Shown piece by piece: positions 29,075 to 36,742 of a stretch of DNA of 64,000 bases. Each line of letters opens with the position of its first letter. Position 1 is the stretch's first letter. The notes under the pieces are model-generated. The model was given only the letters and a program-made list of their open reading frames with translations. It did not search any database and had not been told where the DNA came from. Source of the DNA: Catellatospora bangladeshensis (GTDB taxonomy: Bacteria > Actinomycetota > Actinomycetes > Mycobacteriales > Micromonosporaceae); the NCBI RefSeq assembly GCF_016862575.1, contig NZ_BONF01000005.1:62001-126000 (forward strand), given 5' to 3'. Both the position numbers and the translations under genes were made by a program.

Positions 29075-30238
29075 GTGGATCTCGACCAGCTGGCGCTGCT
29101 GCGTACCCCCGACGGAGCGGCGGCGCTGGCGCTGGCCGCCGAGCTGGCCGGCGCCGACGAGCTGGCCGCCGCCTCGGCGCTGCGCGCCCGCGGCTTCCCA
29201 CCCGGCCTGGCCGCCGCCGCGCTGACCCAGGTCACCCTGCGGGCCCGCGCGGGCGCCAAGTTCGGTGCCGACGCCCCGCGGGCCTTCCTCACCCGGGCCG
29301 GGCTGGAGCAGGCCACCCGCGAGATCGTCGCGGTACGCCGCGCCGCCCGGCTGCGTGCCGCCGGGGTGACCGCCCTGGCCGACCTGGGCTGCGGGCTCGG
29401 CGCCGACCTGCGCGCCGTCGCCGCCGCCGGGATCCGGGCCTACGGCGTCGACGCAGATCCCGTCACCGCCGCCTGCGCCGCCCTCAACGTGCCCGACGCC
29501 ACCGTGACCTGCGGCGACGCTCGCGATTTCGACCTGAGCGCAGTCGACGCCGTCTTCTGCGACCCCGCCCGCCGCAGCGGCGGCCGCCGCGTCTTCCGCC
29601 CCGAGGACTACTCCCCGCCCTGGGACTGGGTGACCGCCCTGCCGCAGCGCGTCCCGAACACCGTGCTCAAGCTCGCCCCCGGCATCGACCAGGCCCTGCT
29701 GCCACCCGGCGCCGAGCTGGAACTCGTCTCCGTCGACGGCGACGTGGTCGAGGCCGCCGCCTGGTGCGGCCCCCTGGCCCGCGCCCCGCGCCGCGCCACC
29801 GTCTTCCGCGACGGCATGCCCCACGAACTCACCGGCACCGGCGAGGAAACGGCACCCGTCGGCCCCCCCGGCCGCTACGTCACCGACCCCGACGGCGCCG
29901 TCGTCCGCGCCCACCTGGTCGCCGAGCTGGCCGCCGCCCACTCCGCCCGCCTCGCCGACCCCACCATCGCCTACGTCTGGACCGACACCCCCGTGACCTC
30001 CCCCTTCGGCCGCTGCTTCGGGGTCGTCGACACCATGCCCTTCTCCCTCAAACGCCTCCGCGCCACCCTCCGCGAGCGCGGCATCGGCCGCCTGGAGATC
30101 CTCAAACGCGGCTCCGCCCTAGACGTCGAACAACTCCGCCGCGACCTCCGCCTGACCGGCCCCAACCCCCTCACCCTCCTCCTAACCCGCATCTCCGCCA
30201 CCCCCACCGCCGTCCTCGCCCACCCGGTCGTGCGTTGA
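29075..30238 (+). CDS. Class I SAM-dependent methyltransferase with THUMP-like domain
   Basis: About 387 residues from GTG 29075 (VDLDQLALLRTPDGAAALAL). The SAM-binding motif is ALADLGCGLGADLRAVAAAG, followed by the acidic loop YGVDADPVTAACAALN and the catalytic-region motif AVFCDPARRSGGRRVF. The C-terminal part (VVDTMPFSLKRLRATLRERG) matches THUMP-like-domain methyltransferases of actinobacteria. The substrate is probably RNA, but this is not shown. Codon use near the 3' end is extremely C-rich. It is divergent from groES; the frame upstream of 29075 crosses the CIRCE sites and is not used. Confidence 0.85.
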   Translation: MDLDQLALLRTPDGAAALALAAELAGADELAAASALRARGFPPGLAAAALTQVTLRARAGAKFGADAPRAFLTRAGLEQATREIVAVRRAARLRAAGVTALADLGCGLGADLRAVAAAGIRAYGVDADPVTAACAALNVPDATVTCGDARDFDLSAVDAVFCDPARRSGGRRVFRPEDYSPPWDWVTALPQRVPNTVLKLAPGIDQALLPPGAELELVSVDGDVVEAAAWCGPLARAPRRATVFRDGMPHELTGTGEETAPVGPPGRYVTDPDGAVVRAHLVAELAAAHSARLADPTIAYVWTDTPVTSPFGRCFGVVDTMPFSLKRLRATLRERGIGRLEILKRGSALDVEQLRRDLRLTGPNPLTLLLTRISATPTAVLAHPVVR

Positions 30239-30291
30239 TCATGAACTTATGGACGTGTTCGACGGCGTGTCGCCACCCCCACACCGTGATC
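30234..30291. repeat. Intergenic repeat, family 3, copy A
   Basis: GTTGATCATGAACTTATGG, then about 13 bases, GGCGTGTCG, ending CGTGATCAC. A second copy lies at 43515. The repeat begins inside the last codon and stop of the methyltransferase gene. Confidence 0.75.
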
Positions 30292-30399
30292 ACCACCGGC
30301 ACTGCCACCCGCAGCTGGATCTAGATGAGTTGTGGTCGCCGGAGCGACAACAGGTCTCCTAGATCCGGGACTCTGGCAGGCGGGCGGTAGCATCGCGCC

Positions 30400-30879
30400 A
30401 TGGCCAGCCAGGGGACGCCCGCGACGGCGCTGCTCACCAAGCAGAAGGTGACGCACACGCTGCACCCGTACGAGGTGTCGGCGGACTCCCCCAACTACGG
30501 CGCGCTGGTGGCCGAGGCGATCGGCGCCGACCCGGCCCGCGTGTTCAAGACGCTGGTCACCGAGGTCGACGGCAGGCTGACCGTGGCCGTGGTGCCGGTG
30601 ACCGGCGAGATCGACCTGAAGGCGCTGGCCGCGGCGGCGGGCGGCAAGAAGGCGGCGATGGCCGACCGCGACCTGGCCGAGAAGACCACCGGCTACGTAC
30701 GCGGCGGCATCAGCCCGCTCGGCCAGCGCAAGCGCCTGCCCACCGTGATCGACCAGTCGGCCCTGGACGGCGACGCCATGTACGTCTCCGCCGGCAAGCG
30801 CGGCCTCCAGCTCCAGCTGGCCCCCGCCGACCTGGTCCGCCTCACCCAGGCCGTCCTCGCCCCCATCGCCCGCCCCTGA
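30400..30879 (+). CDS. ybaK: Cys-tRNA(Pro)/Cys-tRNA(Cys) deacylase, YbaK family
   Basis: A 159-residue editing protein that removes cysteine from mischarged tRNA(Pro). Family segments are complete: the Lys in RVFKTLVTEVDG, the VVPVTGEIDLKALA region, and the C-terminal GGISPLGQRKRLPTVID active-site loop. The length is typical. It stands alone between two intergenic repeat elements, with no operon partners. Confidence 0.93.
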   Translation: MASQGTPATALLTKQKVTHTLHPYEVSADSPNYGALVAEAIGADPARVFKTLVTEVDGRLTVAVVPVTGEIDLKALAAAAGGKKAAMADRDLAEKTTGYVRGGISPLGQRKRLPTVIDQSALDGDAMYVSAGKRGLQLQLAPADLVRLTQAVLAPIARP

Positions 30880-30912
30880 CCCACCCGCGCCGCCCTCTCC
30901 CGCGTACCCCCG

Positions 30913-30999
30913 AAGATCGTGACGATCTTGCGCGAAGTGTTAGGGATATGTCCTATTTGGGCGTGTCGCACCCACAGTCCGCGCAAGATCGGCGCGGGA
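30913..30999. repeat. Intergenic palindromic element, family 4
   Basis: Arms GATCTTGCGCG (30924-30934) and CGCGCAAGATC (30980-30990) are exactly complementary and enclose an AT-richer centre (TTAGGGATATGTCCTATTTGG in part). A small inverted repeat GATCGTGACGATC overlaps the left arm. Only one copy is in this window. The rest of 30880-31262 holds a G-rich stretch and the sugar-operon promoter. Confidence 0.65.
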
Positions 31000-31071
31000 G
31001 GGGGCGGGAGGGGTGGCGGGGCGGGAGGTGGTTTTGGGGGGTGGATCTTTGGTTACGGGGACGTTGCTGAA

Positions 31072-31141
31072 TTGTTATTGCCAACAACAAACCCGGGGCT
31101 TGCGCGTTTGGTTTTGTTCCGCATACGTTGTCGCACACAAC
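31072..31141 (+). promoter_or_regulatory. Promoter and candidate ROK operators of the sugar ABC operon
   Basis: This AT-rich stretch in a GC-rich genome holds TTGTT-N6-AACAA (31072-31087) and GTTGT-N5-ACAAC (31127-31141). A plausible promoter reads TTGCGC (31100), then ATACGT or TACGTT about 17-18 bases later, so the second palindrome would overlap the -10. The ROK repressor encoded at the end of the operon is the likely ligand; inferred. Confidence 0.55.
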
Positions 31142-31262
31142 AAAACCCTTGTGACCGGCCTCACGCACCGCTGACAGCTCTGGCTTCGCCGGCCCGAACG
31201 GCCGAACACAACCGCACCACCGTTGAGTACACACCCCTGAATCCGAGAGGATTTGAGCAACG

Positions 31263-32351
31263 ATGCGCAAAGGGATCCTGGCTCTGACCATGACGGGCGC
31301 CCTCGCCCTCACCGGTCTCGCCGCCTGTGCGGAAGACACCACCGACCCCGGTGCGGCGAAGACGCCGAAGATCGGCGTCATCCTGCCGGACAGCAAGTCC
31401 TCGGCCCGCTGGGAGACCGCGGACCGCAAGTACCTCGAGGAGGCCTTCAAGGCCGCCGGCGTGCAGTACGACATCCAGAACGCCCAGGGTGACAAGACCC
31501 AGTTCCAGTCGATCGCCGACCAGATGATCACCGGTGGCGTGACCGTCCTGGTCATCGTCAACCTGGACTCGGGCACCGGCAAGGCCGTGCTGGACAAGGC
31601 CAAGGCGCAGGGCATCCCGACCATCGACTACGACCGGCTCACGCTGGGCGGCGGCGCGGAGTACTACGTCTCCTTCGACAACGTCGCGGTCGGCCGCCTG
31701 CAGGGCGAGGGCCTGGTCAAGTGCCTCACCGAGAAGGGCGTCAAGAACCCGAACATCGCGCAGCTGAACGGCTCGCCGACGGACAACAACGCGACCCTGT
31801 TCAAGGAGGGCGGCGTCTCCGTCCTCAAGCCGAAGTACGACGCCAACGAGTACAAGCTCGTCGACGACCAGGCCGTGCCGGACTGGGACAACGCGCAGGG
31901 CGGCGTGATCTTCCAGCAGATGCTGACCAAGGCCAACGGCAAGATCGACGGCGTGCTCGCCGCGAACGACGGCCTGGGCAACGCGGCCATCTCCGTGCTG
32001 AAGACCAACAAGCTGAACGGCAAGGTCCCGGTCACCGGCCAGGACGCCACCGTGCAGGGTCTGCAGAACATCCTCGTCGGCGACCAGTGCATGACCGTGT
32101 ACAAGGCCGTCAAGAAGGAGGCCACCGCGACCGCCGAGCTGGCGATCGCCCTGGCCAAGGGTGAGAAGAAGCAGGTCTCGCAGACCACCAAGGACTCCGA
32201 GTCCGGCAAGGACGTGCCCTCGGTGCTGCTGGAGCCGCAGGCGATCTACTTCAACAACGTGAAGGACGTCGTCACCGACGGCTACGTGACCAAGGACGAG
32301 CTGTGCACCGCCGACTTCGCGGCCAAGTGCACCGAGGCCGGCATCAGCTGA
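31263..32351 (+). CDS. Sugar-binding lipoprotein, XylF-like
   Basis: A 362-residue periplasmic-type binding protein with lipobox LAAC (Cys about 22). Strong XylF-like segments include TIDYDRLTLGGGAEYYVSFD, GSPTDNNATLFKEGG, IDGVLAANDGLGNAAISVL, and VTGQDATVQGLQNI. This is the class-I sugar binder of a CUT2-type importer; D-xylose is the likely ligand by similarity but a related aldose is possible. It is the first gene of an operon with an ATPase, a permease and a ROK repressor. A hairpin separates it from the ATPase gene, probably giving more binder than transporter. Confidence 0.9.
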   Translation: MRKGILALTMTGALALTGLAACAEDTTDPGAAKTPKIGVILPDSKSSARWETADRKYLEEAFKAAGVQYDIQNAQGDKTQFQSIADQMITGGVTVLVIVNLDSGTGKAVLDKAKAQGIPTIDYDRLTLGGGAEYYVSFDNVAVGRLQGEGLVKCLTEKGVKNPNIAQLNGSPTDNNATLFKEGGVSVLKPKYDANEYKLVDDQAVPDWDNAQGGVIFQQMLTKANGKIDGVLAANDGLGNAAISVLKTNKLNGKVPVTGQDATVQGLQNILVGDQCMTVYKAVKKEATATAELAIALAKGEKKQVSQTTKDSESGKDVPSVLLEPQAIYFNNVKDVVTDGYVTKDELCTADFAAKCTEAGIS

Positions 32352-32370
32352 CCTGACCGGTCGTGAACAG

Positions 32371-32409
32371 GCGTGGTCCCTGGGGACGCGAGTGCCCCGG
32401 GGACCACGC
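32371..32409 (+). promoter_or_regulatory. Intercistronic hairpin between sugar-binding and ATPase genes
   Basis: Stem GCGTGGTCCCTGGGG / CCCCGGGGACCACGC with one wobble pair and a 9-base loop, 19 bases after the binder stop. Same architecture as the hairpin between the peptide binder and its permease at 3273. Confidence 0.78.
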
Positions 32410-32448
32410 TTGTGGAACAAGCAGTAACCCCCTCGAACGGAGCCCCTG

Positions 32449-33219
32449 ATGGGAACCCCTCTACTCGAACTGCGTGGGATCAACAAGAGCTTCGGCCCGG
32501 TGCAGGTGCTGCGGGACGTGGCCTTCACGGTTCAACCAGGCGAGGTCACCGCCCTCGTCGGCGACAACGGCGCCGGCAAGTCAACGCTGGTCAAGTGCAT
32601 CGGCGGCATCTACCCCATCGACTCAGGCGACTACCTGATCGAGGGCAAGCAGGTCAGCGTGCACAGCCCGCGCGACGCCGCGCAGCTGGGCGTCGAGATC
32701 GTCTACCAGGACCTGGCGCTCTGCGACAACCTGGACATCGTCCAGAACATGTTCCTGGGCCGCGAGCGCCGCAGCGGCATGATCCTGGACGAGCCGACCA
32801 TGGAGCAGCTCGCCTCGGAGACCCTGGCCAGCCTCTCGGTGCGGACGGTGAAGTCCGTACGCCAGCAGGTGTCCAGCCTCTCCGGCGGCCAGCGGCAGAC
32901 GGTCGCCATCGCCAAGGCCGTGCTGTGGAACAGCAAGCTGGTCATCCTCGACGAGCCCACCGCCGCGCTCGGCGTCGCGCAGACCGCCCAGGTCCTGGAG
33001 CTGGTGCGCCGCCTCGCCGACAACGGCCTCGCCGTCGTCCTGATCTCGCACAACATGAACGACGTCTTCGCCGTCTCCGACCGGATCGCCGCGCTCTACC
33101 TGGGGCGGATGGCGGCGCAGGTCAAGACGACCGACGTCACCCACGCACAGGTGGTCGAGCTGATCACCTCGGGCCGCAGCGGCGCGCTCGGCCTCGCTGA
33201 GGAAGGAGCGGCGGCATGA
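32449..33219 (+). CDS. Sugar ABC transporter ATPase, single-domain XylG/FrcA type
   Basis: A 256-residue ATPase with Walker A GDNGAGKST, the signature SLSGGQRQTV, Walker B LVILDEPTAALGV and H-loop in LISHNM. XylG and RbsA of enteric bacteria are about 500 residues with two fused ATPase domains; this one has a single domain, like FrcA-type subunits, so it must act as a homodimer. The GVAQTAQV following Walker B is typical of this subtype. SD GGAG seven bases upstream. It powers the permease that follows with an ATGA overlap. Confidence 0.93.
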   Translation: MGTPLLELRGINKSFGPVQVLRDVAFTVQPGEVTALVGDNGAGKSTLVKCIGGIYPIDSGDYLIEGKQVSVHSPRDAAQLGVEIVYQDLALCDNLDIVQNMFLGRERRSGMILDEPTMEQLASETLASLSVRTVKSVRQQVSSLSGGQRQTVAIAKAVLWNSKLVILDEPTAALGVAQTAQVLELVRRLADNGLAVVLISHNMNDVFAVSDRIAALYLGRMAAQVKTTDVTHAQVVELITSGRSGALGLAEEGAAA

Positions 33220-34472
33220 GCGCCGTCACCAAGGAGCCCGCGACCGCCGTCGCGCCGCAGGCCGCCAGGGACGAGGGGATCCTGGGCTACCTGCGGGGGT
33301 ACGGCCAGAAGGTGCGCGGCGGCGACATGGGCGCGCTGCCGGCGGTGCTCGGCCTGCTGGTGCTGTGCGTCGTCTTCGGCCTGGCCCGGCCCGTCTTCCT
33401 CACCGCGCCGAACTTCGCCAACCTGCTCACCCAGGCCGGCCCCGTCGTCGTCATCGCGATGGGTCTGGTCTTCGTGCTGCTGCTGGGCGAGATCGACCTC
33501 AGCGCCGGCTACACCTCGGGCGTGTGCGCCGCGGTGCTGGCCATCATGCTGACCACCCACGGCTACCCGTGGTACGTCGGCGTCGCCGCCGCGCTGGCCA
33601 CCGGCCTGGTCATCGGCCTGCTGCTGGGCTTCCTGGTGGCCAAGGTCGGCATCCCGTCGTTCGTGGTCACCCTCGCCGCGTTCCTGGGCTTCCAGGGCAC
33701 GGTGCTGTGGCTGCTCGACGAGGGCACCAACATCTCGGTGCGCGACAGTGTCATCATCTCGCTGGAGAACGAGTACCTGTCGCCGGCGGTGGGCTGGGGC
33801 CTGGCCGCGGTCACGGTGCTCGGTTTCGCCGCCGTCCAGCTGATCCAGCAGCGCAACCGGCGCCGGCGGGGCCTGAAGGCCGACCTGTGGCAGGTCGTCG
33901 CGTTCCGGGTGATCGGCCTGGCGGTGCTGGTCGGCTTCGCCGTCGCCATCCTCAACCAGGAGCGCAGCCGCAACCCGCTGTTCTCGCTCAAGGGTGTGCC
34001 GATCATCGTTCCGGTGGTGGGCGTCCTGCTGCTGCTGTGGACGTTCGTGCTGCGCCGCACCGCGTACGGCCGGCACATCTACGCGGTCGGCGGCAACAAG
34101 GAGGCGGCCCGCCGCGCCGGTATCGCCGTGGACCGCATCCGCATCTCCGCGTTCGTCATCTGCTCGTCGATGGCGGCGGTCGGCGGCGTGCTGCTGGCCA
34201 GCCAGGCGCGCTCGGTCGACCCCAACACCGGTGGCTCCAATGTGCTCCTCTACGCCGTCGCGGCGGCCGTCATCGGCGGCACCAGCCTCTTCGGCGGCAA
34301 GGGCCGCGTGCTCGACGCCGTGCTCGGCGGTCTGGTGATCACGATGATCATCAACGGCATGGGCCTCGTCGGGTGGAGTTCGGCATACAAGTACATTGCC
34401 ACCGGCGTCGTGCTGCTGCTCGCCGCGAGTGTCGACGCGTTCTCGCGCAGACGCGCCGCCGCGAGCAGCTGA
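33216..34472 (+). CDS. Sugar ABC transporter permease, XylH-like
   Basis: A 418-residue membrane permease of the CUT2/XylH type with about ten hydrophobic segments. Landmarks are NFANLLTQAGPVVVIAMGLV, LLGEIDLSAGYTSGV, AFLGFQGTVLW, and the coupling segment YAVGGNKEAARRAGIAVDR. A basic insertion (QQRNRRRRGLKADLW) near residue 210 sits in a cytoplasmic loop. It starts inside the ATPase stop (ATGA). With the XylF-like binder and the ATPase it forms a complete sugar importer. Confidence 0.93.
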   Translation: MSAVTKEPATAVAPQAARDEGILGYLRGYGQKVRGGDMGALPAVLGLLVLCVVFGLARPVFLTAPNFANLLTQAGPVVVIAMGLVFVLLLGEIDLSAGYTSGVCAAVLAIMLTTHGYPWYVGVAAALATGLVIGLLLGFLVAKVGIPSFVVTLAAFLGFQGTVLWLLDEGTNISVRDSVIISLENEYLSPAVGWGLAAVTVLGFAAVQLIQQRNRRRRGLKADLWQVVAFRVIGLAVLVGFAVAILNQERSRNPLFSLKGVPIIVPVVGVLLLLWTFVLRRTAYGRHIYAVGGNKEAARRAGIAVDRIRISAFVICSSMAAVGGVLLASQARSVDPNTGGSNVLLYAVAAAVIGGTSLFGGKGRVLDAVLGGLVITMIINGMGLVGWSSAYKYIATGVVLLLAASVDAFSRRRAAASS

Positions 34473-34499
34473 CCGGCGTACACCGTCTACAGGAGAGTC

Positions 34500-35687
34500 A
34501 TGCGAGCGGGACCGAGCCAGGAGGAGATCCGGCGGCAGAATCTGGGCGCGTTGCTGCGTTTCGTGCACGTGCGCGGCCAGATCTCGCGTGCCGAGCTCAC
34601 CTCCGAACTCGGTCTCAACCGCTCCACCATCGGCGCCCTCACCGCTGACCTGGCCGGCGTCGGCCTGGTCAGCGAGGAGGCGCCGCGGGAGACCGGCCGG
34701 GCCGGGCGCCCGTCGCTGGTGGTGCGCCCCTCGTCCGATCTGGTCTACGCGTACGCCGCGAGCGTCGAGGTGGACCGGATCCGGGTGGCCCGGGTCGGGC
34801 TGGGCGGGGTGGTGCTGGACCAGCGCGAGGCGCCCCGCCCGCGCGGGGAGGCGATCGAGGCGGTGCGCCCGGTCGCCGAGTTCGTGAAGGACATGGCGGC
34901 CGACGTGCCGCCGCAGGCCCGCTGCATCGGGGCCGGGATCGCCGTGTGCGGGCTGGTCCGCCGCGAGGACGGCCTGGTCCGGCTCGGTCCGCACCTGGGC
35001 TGGATGGACGAGCCGCTCGGCCACGCCCTGCAGGACCACCTGCCCGAGCTGCTGCCGCAGGTCGCGGTCGGCAACGTGGCGGACCTGTGCGCGCTGGCCG
35101 AGCACACCCGCGGCGTCGCCGTGGGCTGCGCCAACCTCATCTACGTGTACGGCGACGTCGGCGTGGGCGCCGGCATCATCGCGGGCGGGCGGCGCGTCAC
35201 CGGGCACGGCGGCTACGGCGGCGAGGTCGGCCACATGGTGGTCAACCCGCACGGGCGGGCCTGCGGCTGCGGCTCGCGCGGCTGCTGGGAGACCGAGATC
35301 GGCGAGCATGCCCTGCTGCGCGCGGCGGGCCGGGACTGCTCGCCCGGTGCGCCGATGGGCACCGACGCGGTGCTCTCCGTGGTGGACGCCGCCGCGCGCG
35401 GGGACGCCGCCGCGCAGACCGCGGTGCGCCAGGTCGGCGACTGGCTCGGCTTCGGCGTGGCGAACCTGGTCAACATCTTCAACCCCGAGCTGGTCATCTT
35501 CGGCGGCACGCTGCGCGACGTCTACCTGGCCGCCGCGGCGCAGGTGCGCAGCCGCCTGAACAGCATCGGGCTGCCCGCGACGCGCGAGCACGTGCGGCTG
35601 CGTACCCCCAAGCTGGGCAATGACGCGGCGCTGCTGGGCGCCGCGGAGCTGGCCTTCGAGCAGCTGCTGGCCGACCCGCTGGGCTGA
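34500..35687 (+). CDS. ROK-family transcriptional regulator (XylR-like)
   Basis: A 395-residue repressor. The N-terminal helix-turn-helix (ISRAELTSELGLNRSTIGAL) is followed by the ROK sugar-kinase-like fold. The ROK zinc signature ACGCGSRGCWETE and the sugar-pocket segment GHGGYGGEVGHM are both present. SD AGGAGA precedes the ATG, 27 bases after the permease stop, so it is cotranscribed. It very likely represses the sugar operon through the palindromes around 31072-31141 and is released by the imported sugar. Confidence 0.92.
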   Translation: MRAGPSQEEIRRQNLGALLRFVHVRGQISRAELTSELGLNRSTIGALTADLAGVGLVSEEAPRETGRAGRPSLVVRPSSDLVYAYAASVEVDRIRVARVGLGGVVLDQREAPRPRGEAIEAVRPVAEFVKDMAADVPPQARCIGAGIAVCGLVRREDGLVRLGPHLGWMDEPLGHALQDHLPELLPQVAVGNVADLCALAEHTRGVAVGCANLIYVYGDVGVGAGIIAGGRRVTGHGGYGGEVGHMVVNPHGRACGCGSRGCWETEIGEHALLRAAGRDCSPGAPMGTDAVLSVVDAAARGDAAAQTAVRQVGDWLGFGVANLVNIFNPELVIFGGTLRDVYLAAAAQVRSRLNSIGLPATREHVRLRTPKLGNDAALLGAAELAFEQLLADPLG

Positions 35688-35728
35688 GCGGCAATACCGG
35701 GCATGCCCCCGGCCATCCAGCACAATGG

Positions 35729-36742
35729 ATGGTTGTGAGGGTGACCGAATCGTCCCGGCACGCCGCTTCCCTGCCCCGCCAGCCGGAATCGCACGTTCCC
35801 GTGCTGACGCCGTCGCGGCTGGCCGGGCTCGCCGACGTGCCGCACGCGCTGCCGTATCAGGGCAGCAAGCGCCGACTCGCGCACGCGATCGTGCCGCTGC
35901 TGCCCGCCGACACCGACCGGCTGCTGGAGCCGTTCGCCGGGTCGGCGGCGGTGACGATCGCCGCCCGCCATCTGCGCATCGGGCGCACCGCCGAGATCAG
36001 CGACCTCAACGTGCCGCTGATGCGGCTGTGGCAGCGGGTGCTGACCGAGCCGGGCGCGCTCGCCGACGACTACGCGCAGCTCTGGCACGCGCAGCAGGCC
36101 GACCCGCGGGCGTACTACGACGCGGTGCGCGACCGGTTCAACACCACCGGCGAGCCGCACTGCCTGCTCTACCTGCTGGCCCGCTGTGTGAAGGCCGCGG
36201 TGCGCTACAACCGCGAGGGCGGCTTCAACCAGGGCCCGGACAAGCGCCGCCTGGGCGCGCGCCCGGAGGTCATGCGCGTGCGGCTCACCGAGACCGCGCG
36301 GGTGCTGGCCGGGTGCCGCGCCTACGCCGCCGACTACGCCGACGTTCTGGTCCAGGCCGACCCCGCCGACGTCGTCTACCTGGACCCGCCCTACCAGGGC
36401 GTGAGCCGGGCCCGCGACCACCGTTACATGGCCGGGCTGCCGCGCGAGGCGTTCGTGGCGCGGCTGCGCGAGGCGGTCGCGGCGGGCACGTCGTTCGTGC
36501 TGTCCTACGACGGCCTGTCCCGCGAGCGCACCGGCGACCGTGCGTACGGCGAGCCGCTGCCCGGCGACCTCGGCCTGCTCCACCTGCACGTGGACGCGGG
36601 CACGTCCACGCAGGCCACCCTGCACGGCCGCCGCGCCCGCACGCTCGAATCCCTGTACCTCTCCCCCGCCCTGGTGGCCCGCCTCGGCGGCCCCGCCGCC
36701 GTCACCGGTCAGCTCTGCCAGGAGCGCCAGAGCGCGGCGTAG
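35729..36742 (+). CDS. DNA adenine methylase, D12 class
   Basis: A 337-residue N6-adenine methyltransferase of the Dam/D12 group. The order is alpha-type: the N-terminal motif PYQGSKRRLAHAI, SAM motif I LLEPFAGSAAVTIA, and the catalytic DPPY in VVYLDPPYQG. No restriction enzyme or specificity subunit is next to it, so it looks like an orphan methylase. D12 enzymes often recognise GATC, but the target cannot be read from sequence. Three of the palindromic intergenic families here have GATC near their ends. Its 3' end overlaps the convergent ABC exporter gene by 34 bases. Confidence 0.88.
   Translation: MVVRVTESSRHAASLPRQPESHVPVLTPSRLAGLADVPHALPYQGSKRRLAHAIVPLLPADTDRLLEPFAGSAAVTIAARHLRIGRTAEISDLNVPLMRLWQRVLTEPGALADDYAQLWHAQQADPRAYYDAVRDRFNTTGEPHCLLYLLARCVKAAVRYNREGGFNQGPDKRRLGARPEVMRVRLTETARVLAGCRAYAADYADVLVQADPADVVYLDPPYQGVSRARDHRYMAGLPREAFVARLREAVAAGTSFVLSYDGLSRERTGDRAYGEPLPGDLGLLHLHVDAGTSTQATLHGRRARTLESLYLSPALVARLGGPAAVTGQLCQERQSAA

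Noticed and set aside
31000-31060. G-rich stretch as a possible G-quadruplex
   Set aside because: Runs of G are present but the local GC content makes them expected; no regular four-tract spacing was convincing.
33096-35723. An 875-residue minus-strand frame
   Set aside because: Antisense to the sugar permease and ROK genes; composition is repetitive His/Arg/Asp/Gln, not a protein family.
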